Shown piece after piece: positions 1-8,104 of a DNA stretch of 64,000 nt. Both the position numbers and the translations under genes were made by a program. The notes beneath the pieces are model-generated. The model saw only the letters and a program-made list of their open reading frames with translations. It had not been told where the DNA came from and ran no database searches. Source of the stretch: Anaerolineaceae bacterium (GTDB lineage Bacteria; Chloroflexota; Anaerolineae; Aggregatilineales; Phototrophicaceae); the NCBI GenBank assembly GCA_002702065.1, contig NZXX01000001.1:1054001-1118000 (forward strand), given 5' to 3'. The stretch's first letter is position 1; the number at the start of each line of letters is the position of its first letter.

Positions 1-307
1 CCTCGAACAACAACACGAATCGCAGCGCCAGTACAACACCGGTCAGGGCAGCGAAGAGCAGGTCGCGCGCGGCGAGGTGTCGCAGTTCATGCCGGTAGTT
101 GCTGAGGATAAACGGCGTGAGAAGTATGACGGCCAACACCTGGCGGATAGCCGTCACAACCAGTGATGGAATACCCTCGCTTTGTGCCAGCCGGATAAAG
201 ATCGGCCCAGCGGCCCCGATTAACAGGCCGACAAAAATGATGACATATGGCCACGCTTTGGTTTGAGTCTGGGCTTTGAGTGCGCCGGTGGTTTTGCTTA
301 ATATCAT
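1..307 (-). CDS. EamA-family (DMT) transporter, N-terminal part, cut by window edge
   Basis: Only the first 102 codons are inside the window; the gene continues past position 1. It starts with ATG at 307, which overlaps the TGA of the upstream EamA gene in an ATGA arrangement, so translation is probably coupled. The visible protein has a hydrophobic first segment ending in a GPIFIRLAQSEG stretch near residue 40. The same element opens the three neighbouring paralogues. A second membrane segment and a short basic loop ending ARDLLF follow. The family exports metabolites or drugs through ten membrane helices made of two EamA repeats. The substrate cannot be told from sequence. This is the last visible gene of a four-gene tandem array. 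Confidence 0.85.
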   Translation of the reverse strand, partial: MILSKTTGALKAQTQTKAWPYVIIFVGLLIGAAGPIFIRLAQSEGIPSLVVTAIRQVLAVILLTPFILSNYRHELRHLAARDLLFAALTGVVLALRFVLLFE

Positions 308-1242
308 GATTTTCTAAACTCATTCTGTCCTGTGATCGCAAAGATGACACCCAGCAGGATGATGATACTGCCCAGCACTTCGCCAATGCCCGGTACTTCC
401 TGAAAGATGAAAAATGCCAGTATGGTTCCCATCACGGTGATGGACTGCCCGGAGATGCTGATAAAGGTCGGTGAAATGAAGCCCACCGCAAAGTTAATGG
501 CTGGGTGAGCGATCATCTGCCCGGCGATGGTCGTCATCAGCACCCACAGATAACCTTCGGCGGCATGCCCGGTAAATACCGCTCCCGTCCCGGAAGCAAC
601 CAGCAGGACCACGACAAGTGCAATCCCGAATATGAGCCAGATGTACGGCAACAAGGGGATACGCGGGCGTAATGATCGGGCAACGGTCAGGTAGCAGGCT
701 GATGATGCGCCGCTGCCCAGCGCCAGCGTGATACCGAGCAAGGGGTTTGGCCCCATGCCGGAACTGTTGCCGCTGCCTGCCAGGGCGATCATTACGCCAC
801 CAACAATCGCCAGCAGCAGGCCGATATAAACCAGCCGGTGTAATGGTGTTCTGAGGACAAAACGCTCCAGCAAAGCGGTCCACAAGGGGGCGAGGCCGCC
901 TATAACGGTGACGATCAGGATGCTGGTATGTTTGACGGCTTCGGAAAACAGCACCAGGTCAGCGGCGAACATCAGCCCGGCAATGGGCAACAGCAGCCAG
1001 TCTCGCTTGCGCAAACCACGAATCGTTTGTGGGTGATTACGCAGGACAAACGGCGTGAAAATCACGACTGCCAGCAGCATACGGACGGCGACGATGACGG
1101 GTGATGCGATGCCTGTATCGAGCGCCATGCGCATGAAAATGACCGAGAAGGTCGCGCTGATCAACCCCAATGCCAGTATCAAAAATGGAAACAACGGCCT
1201 TGAAGAAGCAGGTATCGGCTTGGCGATCTCCGGGTTTGTCAC
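304..1242 (-). CDS. EamA-family (DMT) transporter
   Basis: A 312-residue protein with about ten hydrophobic segments, the normal size for a two-repeat EamA permease of the drug/metabolite transporter superfamily, in the cytoplasmic membrane. The N-terminal repeat contains the family's early helix with FSVIFMRMALDTG. The later repeat ends in a helix rich in Ile, Leu and Gly. It starts with GTG at 1242 after an AAGGA Shine-Dalgarno. Its stop overlaps the ATG of the next gene. It is clearly paralogous to its neighbours at 1-307, 1253-2170 and 2194-3117. The substrate is unknown. Confidence 0.9.
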   Translation of the reverse strand: MTNPEIAKPIPASSRPLFPFLILALGLISATFSVIFMRMALDTGIASPVIVAVRMLLAVVIFTPFVLRNHPQTIRGLRKRDWLLLPIAGLMFAADLVLFSEAVKHTSILIVTVIGGLAPLWTALLERFVLRTPLHRLVYIGLLLAIVGGVMIALAGSGNSSGMGPNPLLGITLALGSGASSACYLTVARSLRPRIPLLPYIWLIFGIALVVVLLVASGTGAVFTGHAAEGYLWVLMTTIAGQMIAHPAINFAVGFISPTFISISGQSITVMGTILAFFIFQEVPGIGEVLGSIIILLGVIFAITGQNEFRKS

Positions 1243-1252
1243 GCAATGTCCT

Positions 1253-2170
1253 TTAGTGTCGACTCTGGCCGATCAACGTGAGGGTGACACCCACGATGAT
1301 GATGGCGCTGCCAATGAATTGCAGGGGGCCGGGCAGCTCGGCAAAGATGAAGAACGCGCCCACTGCACTGATAACCGTGATGATCTGGCTGGAGATGCTG
1401 ACCACCGTTGCGGAGAAGTGGGCCAGCAGGTAATTGAATGAACCATGCGCGATAATCTGGGGGAAGATGGCGATCATCAAAACCCAGAAGTAGCCTTCCG
1501 ATGTATAGCCGGTCAAATCGTAGTCTGACACCAACAGCAGCACCAGGGACGTGACGGCACCGCTGGTGAAGATCAACCACAGAAACGGGATCAGGGACAT
1601 GTGGTTGCGTACCGTGCGCCCCAGAATCAGGTAAAGTGAACCCATCAACGCAGCAGCCAGCGCCAGCGATCCACCCAGCAACAGCCCGGTACTGACGACA
1701 TTCGTGCTGTCGATGCCAGCCAGCCCGATGAGCGCGCCGCCAACCAGTGCCAGTCCCAGTCCGATCCAGACCATACGATTAAAATGCGCGTGCAGGATGA
1801 AGCGTTCCATCAGCAGGGTCCACAACGGAATTGACCCGATTAGCACACCCGCGATCAGTACGCTGGTAAAGACATAAGCTTCAAACATCAGGATCATCTG
1901 GGCTGCAAAAAGTATGCCCGCGATGATGCCGATGATGACGTCGCGCTTGCTGAGGCGGCGGAGTTCAGCCTGATACCGGTTAAGCGTCAGTGGTGTCAGC
2001 AGCAGGCAGGCCACCATCAGTCGACAAACGGTAATCACGGGCGTGGGAACCCCCTCTGCCAGTGCGAGGCGCAGAAAGATGGGGCCGGTCGAACCAGCCA
2101 GGATTCCGAAGCCATAAACGGCGTAGACCCACCAGTTCGTTGTTGTTGTTGATGCAACTGCGTTGACCAT
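1253..2170 (-). CDS. EamA-family (DMT) transporter
   Basis: A 305-residue polytopic membrane protein with two EamA repeats and about ten predicted helices. The N-terminus carries the shared GSTGPIFLRLALAEG element. The C-terminal repeat ends IIVGVTLTLIGQSRH, almost the same as the C-terminus of the next paralogue, which points to gene duplication. ATG at 2170 follows an AAGGAG ribosome site. Only 10 bases separate it from the downstream gene, so it belongs to the same transcript. It probably exports a small metabolite; the substrate cannot be predicted. Confidence 0.9.
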   Translation of the reverse strand: MVNAVASTTTTNWWVYAVYGFGILAGSTGPIFLRLALAEGVPTPVITVCRLMVACLLLTPLTLNRYQAELRRLSKRDVIIGIIAGILFAAQMILMFEAYVFTSVLIAGVLIGSIPLWTLLMERFILHAHFNRMVWIGLGLALVGGALIGLAGIDSTNVVSTGLLLGGSLALAAALMGSLYLILGRTVRNHMSLIPFLWLIFTSGAVTSLVLLLVSDYDLTGYTSEGYFWVLMIAIFPQIIAHGSFNYLLAHFSATVVSISSQIITVISAVGAFFIFAELPGPLQFIGSAIIIVGVTLTLIGQSRH

Positions 2171-2193
2171 GAAGCTCCTTGATAGTGTCGCGA

Positions 2194-3117
2194 TCAGGAC
2201 CGTGATTGACCGATAGTTGCCAGAACGACGCCTGCGAGGATGACGGAACTACCGGCCAGTTGCAGGCTGGTGGGCAGCTCCTGAAAGACAATGACCGCAA
2301 GAATGGCACTGCTGACAGGTTCGAGCTGGCTGGCAACGCCAACATAGGTCGCTGATAAATGTTTGAGGGCGTAGTTAAATGACGAGTGGCCGATTAACTG
2401 CGGAAAGAGCGCGACCGCCAGGAGCAGCAGGTAGCCGTTGGTGCTGTGCCCTGTGACCTGTGCGCCGGATATAGCAACGGCCAGCAGCGCAAAGATGGCG
2501 GCAATGCCATAGACGAGCCAGATGTAGGGAATGAGGGGCAGCTTGGGCCGCACACTGCGCCCGACGACCAGATACACCGCCACCGCGATTGCACCCCCCA
2601 GGGCGAACAGGCTGCCCAGCAGCGGGTTGCTGCCCAACGAGATCAGGTTGTTTTCACCCGGCAGACCTATCAGAATGCCGCCGGTAACTGCGAACGCGAG
2701 GCCGAGGGCCACCAGTCGTGTGATTCGTGCTTTCAGGAAAAGCGATTCCAGCAGGGCTGCCCATAACGGCGATGTGGTCACCAGCACCACACTGATGAGT
2801 ACGCTGGTCAGCTCCAGCGACGTAATCCACAAAATGAAATGCAGGGCCAGAAACAGGCCGGAGATGCTGACCAGCAGCAGGTCGCGCCGCGTCAGCGATT
2901 GCAGATGGGAGCGATACTTGCGCAGCGCCATCGGGGTCAGAATCAAGGTGGCCAGCAGCAGTCTCGAAGCGGCAATGACCAGTGAAGAAATACCTTCATC
3001 CTGTGCCAGCCGGATAAAAATGGCGGACAGCGAAACAGCAGCCAGACCTACGGCGAGTATCGCGTAAGTCTGCCACGGTGTGGATGCAGATGTGTCGAGC
3101 GTTTGGGCGTCCGTCAT
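2194..3117 (-). CDS. EamA-family (DMT) transporter, first gene of the array
   Basis: A 307-residue two-repeat EamA permease. The conserved AIFIRLAQDEGISS element lies near residue 35, about ten hydrophobic helices follow, and the C-terminus ends ATIGQSRS. It is the promoter-proximal gene of at least four consecutive paralogues on the minus strand. A promoter with a perfect palindrome in its spacer lies 30-58 bases upstream of its ATG. The ribosome site before 3117 is weak. The family role (export of amino acids, nucleobases, sugars or drugs) is well established, but no substrate can be assigned here. Confidence 0.9.
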   Translation of the reverse strand: MTDAQTLDTSASTPWQTYAILAVGLAAVSLSAIFIRLAQDEGISSLVIAASRLLLATLILTPMALRKYRSHLQSLTRRDLLLVSISGLFLALHFILWITSLELTSVLISVVLVTTSPLWAALLESLFLKARITRLVALGLAFAVTGGILIGLPGENNLISLGSNPLLGSLFALGGAIAVAVYLVVGRSVRPKLPLIPYIWLVYGIAAIFALLAVAISGAQVTGHSTNGYLLLLAVALFPQLIGHSSFNYALKHLSATYVGVASQLEPVSSAILAVIVFQELPTSLQLAGSSVILAGVVLATIGQSRS

Positions 3118-3146
3118 TCCAATGGGCTTTGCGATGAACTGTGTTC

Positions 3147-3175
3147 ATGCTATCACCAGTTGCTGGTGTGGTCAA
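3147..3175 (-). promoter_or_regulatory. Sigma70-type promoter with palindromic operator for the EamA array
   Basis: On the minus strand TTGACC (3175-3170) and TAGCAT (3152-3147) are separated by exactly 17 bases. The spacer holds a perfect inverted repeat, CACCAG-TTG-CTGGTG (3154-3168). The expected transcript start is near 3140, 23 bases before the first EamA gene. A palindrome between -35 and -10 is a classic repressor position. Confidence 0.65.
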
Positions 3176-3302
3176 AGTCCATTACAGTCCTGCTTGACCG
3201 AACGTTAAACAAATTCGCACTTGATTGCTGAAATTACGGGTGAGACGGACTATTTTGGTGCTGTACAAAAGGACAGTTTGGTCGCAACGTGCCGGGGAAT
3301 GT

Positions 3303-3308
3303 GATAAT
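3303..3308 (+). promoter_or_regulatory. Extended -10 promoter for sodA
   Basis: TGT precedes GATAAT (3303-3308), giving an extended -10. No good -35 is seen at 17 bases. The predicted start near 3315 leaves a 47-base leader before the sodA ATG at 3362. Confidence 0.45.
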
Positions 3309-3361
3309 ATATTTGATGTTCGTGTATTTAATTCCCAACCTAATTGCAGGAGGAAACAAAC

Positions 3362-3976
3362 ATGGCTTTTCAACTGCCTGATCTTGGCTATCCGAATAAT
3401 GCTCTCGAGCCGAACATTGATGCGAAGACGATGGAAATTCATCACGACAAGCATCACGGCTCCTATACTTCTAACCTGAACGCCGCTATCGAGAAACATC
3501 CTGAACTTGAAAGCAAGTCGATTGAAGAACTGCTGGGTTCGATCAACAGCATCCCGGAAGACATCCGCACTGCTGTCCGTAACAATGGTGGCGGGTTCGC
3601 CAATCACAGCCTGTTCTGGAAAGTGATTGCGCCCGGCAGCAGCGAATCGGACATTAGCGCTGACCTGAAAAGCGCGATCGAATCGAAGTTTGGCAGCCTC
3701 GACAGCTTCAAGGAAAAATTCGGCACCGCCGCGTCGACCCGTTTTGGCTCTGGCTGGGCCTGGCTGGTCGTGAAGGGTGACGGGTCTGTTGATGTGTACT
3801 CGACCGCCAACCAGGACTCCCCGCTGATGGATGGTGACACACCCATTCTGGGGCTGGATGTCTGGGAGCATGCCTACTACCTCAACTACCAGAATCGCCG
3901 CCCGGATTACATCAAGGCGTTCTGGAATGTGGTCAACTGGGCCGAAGTCTCCAAGCAGTATGCCGCTGCCAAATAG
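3362..3976 (+). CDS. sodA: Superoxide dismutase, Mn type by motif
   Basis: Converts superoxide to oxygen and hydrogen peroxide in the cytoplasm; no signal peptide is seen. The 204-residue length is typical. All four metal ligands of the Fe/Mn family are visible: His27 (MEIHHDKHH), His82 (ANHSLFW), and Asp166 and His170 (DVWEHAYY). Gly77-Gly78 together with Gln151 in ANQDSPL is the second-shell pattern of Mn enzymes; Fe enzymes carry their Gln in the earlier motif. The ATG at 3362 follows a perfect AGGAGG at 3348-3353. A TTG 18 bases earlier is in frame but lies before that ribosome site. It is monocistronic, with its own promoter and terminator. Confidence 0.96.
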   Translation: MAFQLPDLGYPNNALEPNIDAKTMEIHHDKHHGSYTSNLNAAIEKHPELESKSIEELLGSINSIPEDIRTAVRNNGGGFANHSLFWKVIAPGSSESDISADLKSAIESKFGSLDSFKEKFGTAASTRFGSGWAWLVVKGDGSVDVYSTANQDSPLMDGDTPILGLDVWEHAYYLNYQNRRPDYIKAFWNVVNWAEVSKQYAAAK

Positions 3977-4014
3977 CGACTGACCAGACTTCGTTTCACG
4001 TTTCACAAATTATC

Positions 4015-4045
4015 AAAAGGCGTTACAATCGTAGCGCCTTTTTGC
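4015..4045 (+). terminator. Rho-independent terminator after sodA
   Basis: AAAAGGCGTTAC and GTAGCGCCTTTT pair around a 4-base loop (with one G-U pair) and run into a T tract. Confidence 0.85.
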
Positions 4046-4105
4046 TTTTGATAGGCGTATGTAAAATACCTGCGATATGCTACGCCTGATTGAGGAGACC
4101 AAGTA

Positions 4106-5506
4106 ATGACGGAGTATCGCGTCGAAAAAGATTCGCTGGGCGAGGTGAAGGTACCCGCGACGGCGTATTACGCCGCACAGACCCAGCGTGCCGTCGAGAA
4201 TTTTCCGGTTAGCGGGATGCGCCCGTACCCGGCGTTTGTATGGAGTATGGCCGTTATCAAGCGCAGCGCGGCGGCAGTTCACAAGGATCTGGGATTGCTG
4301 GAAGCGCGGGTTGCCGACGCTATTATTCAGGCCGGTGACGAGGTGATTTCGGGTAAATTCAACGATCAGTTTGTCGTCGACCCGTTTCAGGCTGGCGCGG
4401 GCACCAGCCACAACATGAATGTCAATGAAGTGATCGCCAACCGGGCCAACGAGATTCTTGGTTATGCGCTCGATGCCAAGGATAAGCCGGTGAACCCCAA
4501 CGATCATGTGAATATGGCGCAGAGCACGAACGATACCATCCCGACCGCGATTCGGCTGGGGGTGCTGTGGCGGCTTGATGAACTGGTCGACACCCTTCAG
4601 CAGTGTGCAGACGCGTTCTCTGCAAAGGCCAAAGAAGCTGACGATGTGGTCAAGAGTGGCCGCACACATTTGCAGGACGCCGTGCCGATCCGGATGGGGC
4701 AGGAATTTGGCGCATACGCCAAAGCTATCGAGCGTGATATTGAAAAGATCAAGATGGCTGCGGAAGGTCTGCGGCGGCTGGGTATCGGCGGTACGGCCAA
4801 TGGCACCGGCCTGAACGCGCACCCGGAATACCACGCCCGCATGATCACCAAAATTACGGAACTGACCGGTATAAAGGTTTACGAATCAGATAATCTGTTT
4901 GAATCCATGCAGTCGATGCAGGATGCGACCTTCTTTTCCAGCGCGCTGCGCACCACCGCTCAGGATTTCACCCGCATTGCCAACGACATCCGGCTGCTTT
5001 CCAGTGGCCCCACCACGGGCTTGGCGGAGATTACCTGCCCGCCGGTTCAACCGGGGTCGTCCATTATGCCGGGCAAGGTGAATCCGGTGCTGGCCGAAAT
5101 GCTGAATATGGCGATGTTCCACATTATGGGCAACGACCTGACCGTGATGATGAGCGCGCAGGCCGGGCAGCTTGAATTGAATGTGATGATGCCGATCATC
5201 TCGCACAACCTGAATGAGATGATTCATGTCATGATTGGCTCGGTCAAGGCCTTTACTGACAAGTGCCTGGTTGGTCTGATCATTAATCAGGAAAAGGCGG
5301 AATCGTGGCTGGCGAAAAATCCGATTCTGGTCACCGCCCTCAACCCTCTGATTGGTTACCTGAAGGGGGCCGAGGTGGCCAAGAAGGCACTGGCGGAGAA
5401 TCGCAGTATTCGGGAAATTGTGGTGGAACTCGGCTATCTGACTGCCGAGGAAGCTGACAAGGCCCTGGACGCACGGGCCATGACCGAAGGTGGTATTGCG
5501 GAATAA
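4106..5506 (+). CDS. Aspartate ammonia-lyase or class II fumarate hydratase (aspartase/fumarase family)
   Basis: A 466-residue cytoplasmic enzyme of the superfamily that interconverts fumarate with aspartate or malate. The family signature GSSIMPGKVNPV is at residues 317-328 and includes the catalytic Ser. His188 is in GRTHLQDA. The substrate loop reads AQSTND, with Thr141. Bacillus-type aspartases carry this Thr, whereas class II fumarases usually have SSND. GAGTS near residue 97 and AGQLELNV also lean towards aspartase. The opening (RVEKDSLGEVKVPA) fits both. I therefore favour aspartase slightly; an automatic label of FumC would not be surprising. It stands alone after sodA, with a GAGGAG ribosome site. 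Confidence 0.85.
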   Translation: MTEYRVEKDSLGEVKVPATAYYAAQTQRAVENFPVSGMRPYPAFVWSMAVIKRSAAAVHKDLGLLEARVADAIIQAGDEVISGKFNDQFVVDPFQAGAGTSHNMNVNEVIANRANEILGYALDAKDKPVNPNDHVNMAQSTNDTIPTAIRLGVLWRLDELVDTLQQCADAFSAKAKEADDVVKSGRTHLQDAVPIRMGQEFGAYAKAIERDIEKIKMAAEGLRRLGIGGTANGTGLNAHPEYHARMITKITELTGIKVYESDNLFESMQSMQDATFFSSALRTTAQDFTRIANDIRLLSSGPTTGLAEITCPPVQPGSSIMPGKVNPVLAEMLNMAMFHIMGNDLTVMMSAQAGQLELNVMMPIISHNLNEMIHVMIGSVKAFTDKCLVGLIINQEKAESWLAKNPILVTALNPLIGYLKGAEVAKKALAENRSIREIVVELGYLTAEEADKALDARAMTEGGIAE

Positions 5507-5568
5507 TCAGTTTTCCGGGGTCTACCAGTTGCCCCGACCTTTGTAAATTTTGCGTGATCTGGTGTTTA

Positions 5569-5597
5569 TTGAGCGCAGCATTGATATGCAGTATACT
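5569..5597 (+). promoter_or_regulatory. Sigma70-type promoter for the kinase gene
   Basis: TTGAGC (5569-5574) and TATACT (5592-5597) are 17 bases apart. The transcript should start near 5604. That rules out an in-frame TTG at 5597 as the kinase start and supports the GTG at 5666. Confidence 0.6.
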
Positions 5598-5665
5598 TGC
5601 CAGTATGCTTCTCAAATGTGCGCCAACTGGATCACGCATCTCATCTTAAGGCATTTGCGCTACCC

Positions 5666-7453
5666 GTGAGTGAACGAAAGTTAGGCAAATTCCAGATCAT
5701 TGAACGCCTGGGCCGTGGCGGTATGGCAGAAGTCTACCGTGGCTACCATGCGACTCTTGATCGTTACGTGGCGATCAAGGTTCTTCACGCCTTTCTGGCC
5801 GATGACCCGGAATTTAAGGACCGATTCCACCGGGAAGCGCAGAATGTCGCCCGCCTCAAGCATCCCCATATCGTTCAGGTTTATGACTTTGACTTTGACC
5901 CGGAGGGTGAAAGTTATTACATGGTCATGGAACTGATCGACGGGCAGACGCTGAAAGACAGACTTTTCAGCATGGCCCAGGAAGGCCGGATGCTGCCCTA
6001 TGAGGAGGCCGTTCGCATTATCCGCGAGGCGGCAGGGGCACTGGCGTATGCCCACAGCCACAGCATGATTCATCGCGATGTCAAACCGGCCAACCTCATG
6101 TTTGACCGGGATGATCGGGTGGTGCTGACGGACTTTGGTATCGCCAAGATCGTGACCGGTGCGCAATTTACAGCCAGTGGGGGCATGGTGGGCACGCCAG
6201 CCTATATGGCCCCCGAACAAGGTCTGGGCGAAGCGGGTGATGAACGATCCGATCTGTATTCGCTGGGGGTGATTCTGTATCAACTGCTGACGGGGGAGCT
6301 GCCTTACGAGGCAGAGGCACCGCTGGCGATCATCCTCAAACATCTCAATTCGCCTATTCCGTCTGTGCGCGATATGCACGCGGAAATGCCGGAAGCACTG
6401 GATAAAGTCATCACCAAGCTGATGGCAAAAGACCCGGATGATCGCTATCAGAATGCCAGTGATCTGATTGCTGATCTGGAACGCCTGGAACGGGGCGAAC
6501 CCATTGAAGTTGTTGACCTTGTCCCGGTCAATCCACAGCTAAGCCTGACCGAACTGGATACGAACCCCGGATTGCAGCCTGCTGAGGGGGCGATTATCCG
6601 TGATACGCTGCCACGCCGAGAAAGCCGACGGTCGACCTGGCTGATGGGCGGCATCGCAGGCGCGATTATTATTATTGCGGGTTACTTTATCGGGCTGAAC
6701 AATGGCTCGTTTCCGCCATTGATTGCCGCGCTGGCGAGTCCGACCCCGACTTATACACCATCCGATACACCGACCAATACGCTCACACCAACGGCGACCG
6801 CGACGGAGACGCCAACATCGACATATACCCCGTCGGATACACCGACCGCGACCGAAACACCGACCGCGACGTATACGCCGTCGGATACGCCGACCAACAC
6901 ACCAACGGATACGCCGACCAACACGGCGACCGCGACGGATACCCCCACGGCGACCGAAACGCCGACCGCGACCTACACGCCAAGCGACACCCCAACCGCG
7001 ACGGCGACTCCGACGATTACCAACACACCGCTGCCGCCAACGCCAGACATCACGCGGACACTGCTGTTTGCCACACAGGTATTTGAATTTCAGACCGCGA
7101 CGGTGGCGGCGTGTGATTTTGATTACGCCATCATCGAGCAGCAGCCTGCCGATGGTGACTTCTTTGCGGCCAACCGCGATTATGTGCGCGAGATTACGCT
7201 GCTGAACACCGGTGATTGCGCGTGGGAACGCAATACATCGCTGGTCTGGGTCAGCGGTGAGGATTTTGACGCTGAACGCACCTTTATTCGCGAACGCGTG
7301 AATCCGGGTGATGAAGTTACATTGATATTCAGTGGTCGCACCCCATCTACTGGCGGCGAACGTAGCGGTACATGGGAACTGCGTACACCGGGGCAGATTC
7401 TGATTGGGGACCCGATGGAGATCAGTGTGTCTGTTTTTGAGCAGGGAGGTTAG
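5666..7453 (+). CDS. Transmembrane Ser/Thr protein kinase with Thr-Pro stalk and NBR1-like (FW) external domain
   Basis: A PknB-type receptor kinase of 595 residues from GTG 5666. The kinase domain holds a Gly loop GRGGMAEVY (residues 17-25), catalytic Lys38 (VAIKVL), HRDVKPAN with Asp138, DFG Asp156 and [11 protein letters not shown] single membrane helix (about 324-345) is followed by roughly 100 residues of TPT/TPSDTPT repeats, a flexible stalk. The last 120 residues resemble the Ig-like NBR1/FW domain ([20 protein letters not shown]). The kinase is therefore inside and the FW domain outside, where it could sense wall or surface ligands. The downstream HD gene starts 2 bases after its stop. 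The start was chosen because it lies downstream of the mapped promoter. Confidence 0.9.
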   Translation: MSERKLGKFQIIERLGRGGMAEVYRGYHATLDRYVAIKVLHAFLADDPEFKDRFHREAQNVARLKHPHIVQVYDFDFDPEGESYYMVMELIDGQTLKDRLFSMAQEGRMLPYEEAVRIIREAAGALAYAHSHSMIHRDVKPANLMFDRDDRVVLTDFGIAKIVTGAQFTASGGMVGTPAYMAPEQGLGEAGDERSDLYSLGVILYQLLTGELPYEAEAPLAIILKHLNSPIPSVRDMHAEMPEALDKVITKLMAKDPDDRYQNASDLIADLERLERGEPIEVVDLVPVNPQLSLTELDTNPGLQPAEGAIIRDTLPRRESRRSTWLMGGIAGAIIIIAGYFIGLNNGSFPPLIAALASPTPTYTPSDTPTNTLTPTATATETPTSTYTPSDTPTATETPTATYTPSDTPTNTPTDTPTNTATATDTPTATETPTATYTPSDTPTATATPTITNTPLPPTPDITRTLLFATQVFEFQTATVAACDFDYAIIEQQPADGDFFAANRDYVREITLLNTGDCAWERNTSLVWVSGEDFDAERTFIRERVNPGDEVTLIFSGRTPSTGGERSGTWELRTPGQILIGDPMEISVSVFEQGG

Positions 7454-7455
7454 TT

Positions 7456-8034
7456 TTGATCAGTCGTGAACAGGCGTGGGACATTGTAACGGAATACACC
7501 GAGAGCGAGTCGCTGCTGCGGCACATGCTGGCTGTCGAGGCGGCGATGCGGGCCTATGCCACGCGGTTTGATGCCGACCCGGAATTGTGGGGAATTACCG
7601 GCCTGCTGCATGACTTCGATTATGAACAGAACCCGGATGTAAGCGTGGAAGGGCACCCCATCGTCGGGTCGAGAATTCTGCGCGAACGTGGTGTATCCGA
7701 AGAAATTATCACCGGCATACTGGCCCACGCTGAAGAAATTACCGGCGTGAAACCGGAAACGCCGATGCAAAAAACGCTGGTGGCGGTTGATGAGCTGACC
7801 GGGTTTATTATCGCGGTGGCGCTGGTGCGTCCCTCGAAAAGCATCCTCGATGTCAAGCTGAAGTCGATCAAGAAGAAGTGGAAAGACAAAACATTTGCGG
7901 CCCCGGTGAATCGTGCCGAGATCGAACACGCCGCAGAAACGCTGGAGGTGCCGCTGGATGAGCATATTACGCTGGTGCTGGAAGCGATGAAAGAAGCGGC
8001 GGAACTGCTGGGGCTGGTGGGTGAACCTGCCTGA
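7456..8034 (+). CDS. HD-domain phosphohydrolase
   Basis: A 192-residue cytoplasmic HD-family protein. Candidate metal ligands are His in LLRHMLAVE, the paired HD in LLHDFDYE, His in AHAEEI, and Asp in AVDELTG. These small HD proteins hydrolyse phosphate esters or nucleotides; the substrate is not predictable. The TTG start at 7456 sits 5 bases after GGGAGGT, at the very end of the kinase gene, so the two are co-transcribed and probably coupled. A bidirectional terminator follows. Confidence 0.85.
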   Translation: MISREQAWDIVTEYTESESLLRHMLAVEAAMRAYATRFDADPELWGITGLLHDFDYEQNPDVSVEGHPIVGSRILRERGVSEEIITGILAHAEEITGVKPETPMQKTLVAVDELTGFIIAVALVRPSKSILDVKLKSIKKKWKDKTFAAPVNRAEIEHAAETLEVPLDEHITLVLEAMKEAAELLGLVGEPA

Positions 8035-8067
8035 AATGGCGTTTACGCCATCAATGTGATGAACAAG

Positions 8068-8097
8068 AAGGGGCCTGCACCGACGCAAGCCCCTTTT
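8068..8097. terminator. Bidirectional terminator between HD gene and aminotransferase
   Basis: AAGGGGC (8068-8074) pairs with GCCCCTT (8089-8095), followed by TT. It lies between two convergent genes. Confidence 0.65.
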
Positions 8098-8104
8098 GAA
8101 TCCA

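Noticed and set aside
5597-5665. Earlier TTG start for the kinase
   Set aside because: It lies inside the -10 element of the promoter, so it would not be in the mRNA; it also has no ribosome site.
6723-7205. Arg/Pro/His-rich frame and apparent tandem DNA repeat
   Set aside because: Both are by-products of the Thr-Pro stalk of the kinase. Units are irregular in length and there are no spacers, so it is neither a CRISPR array nor a separate gene.
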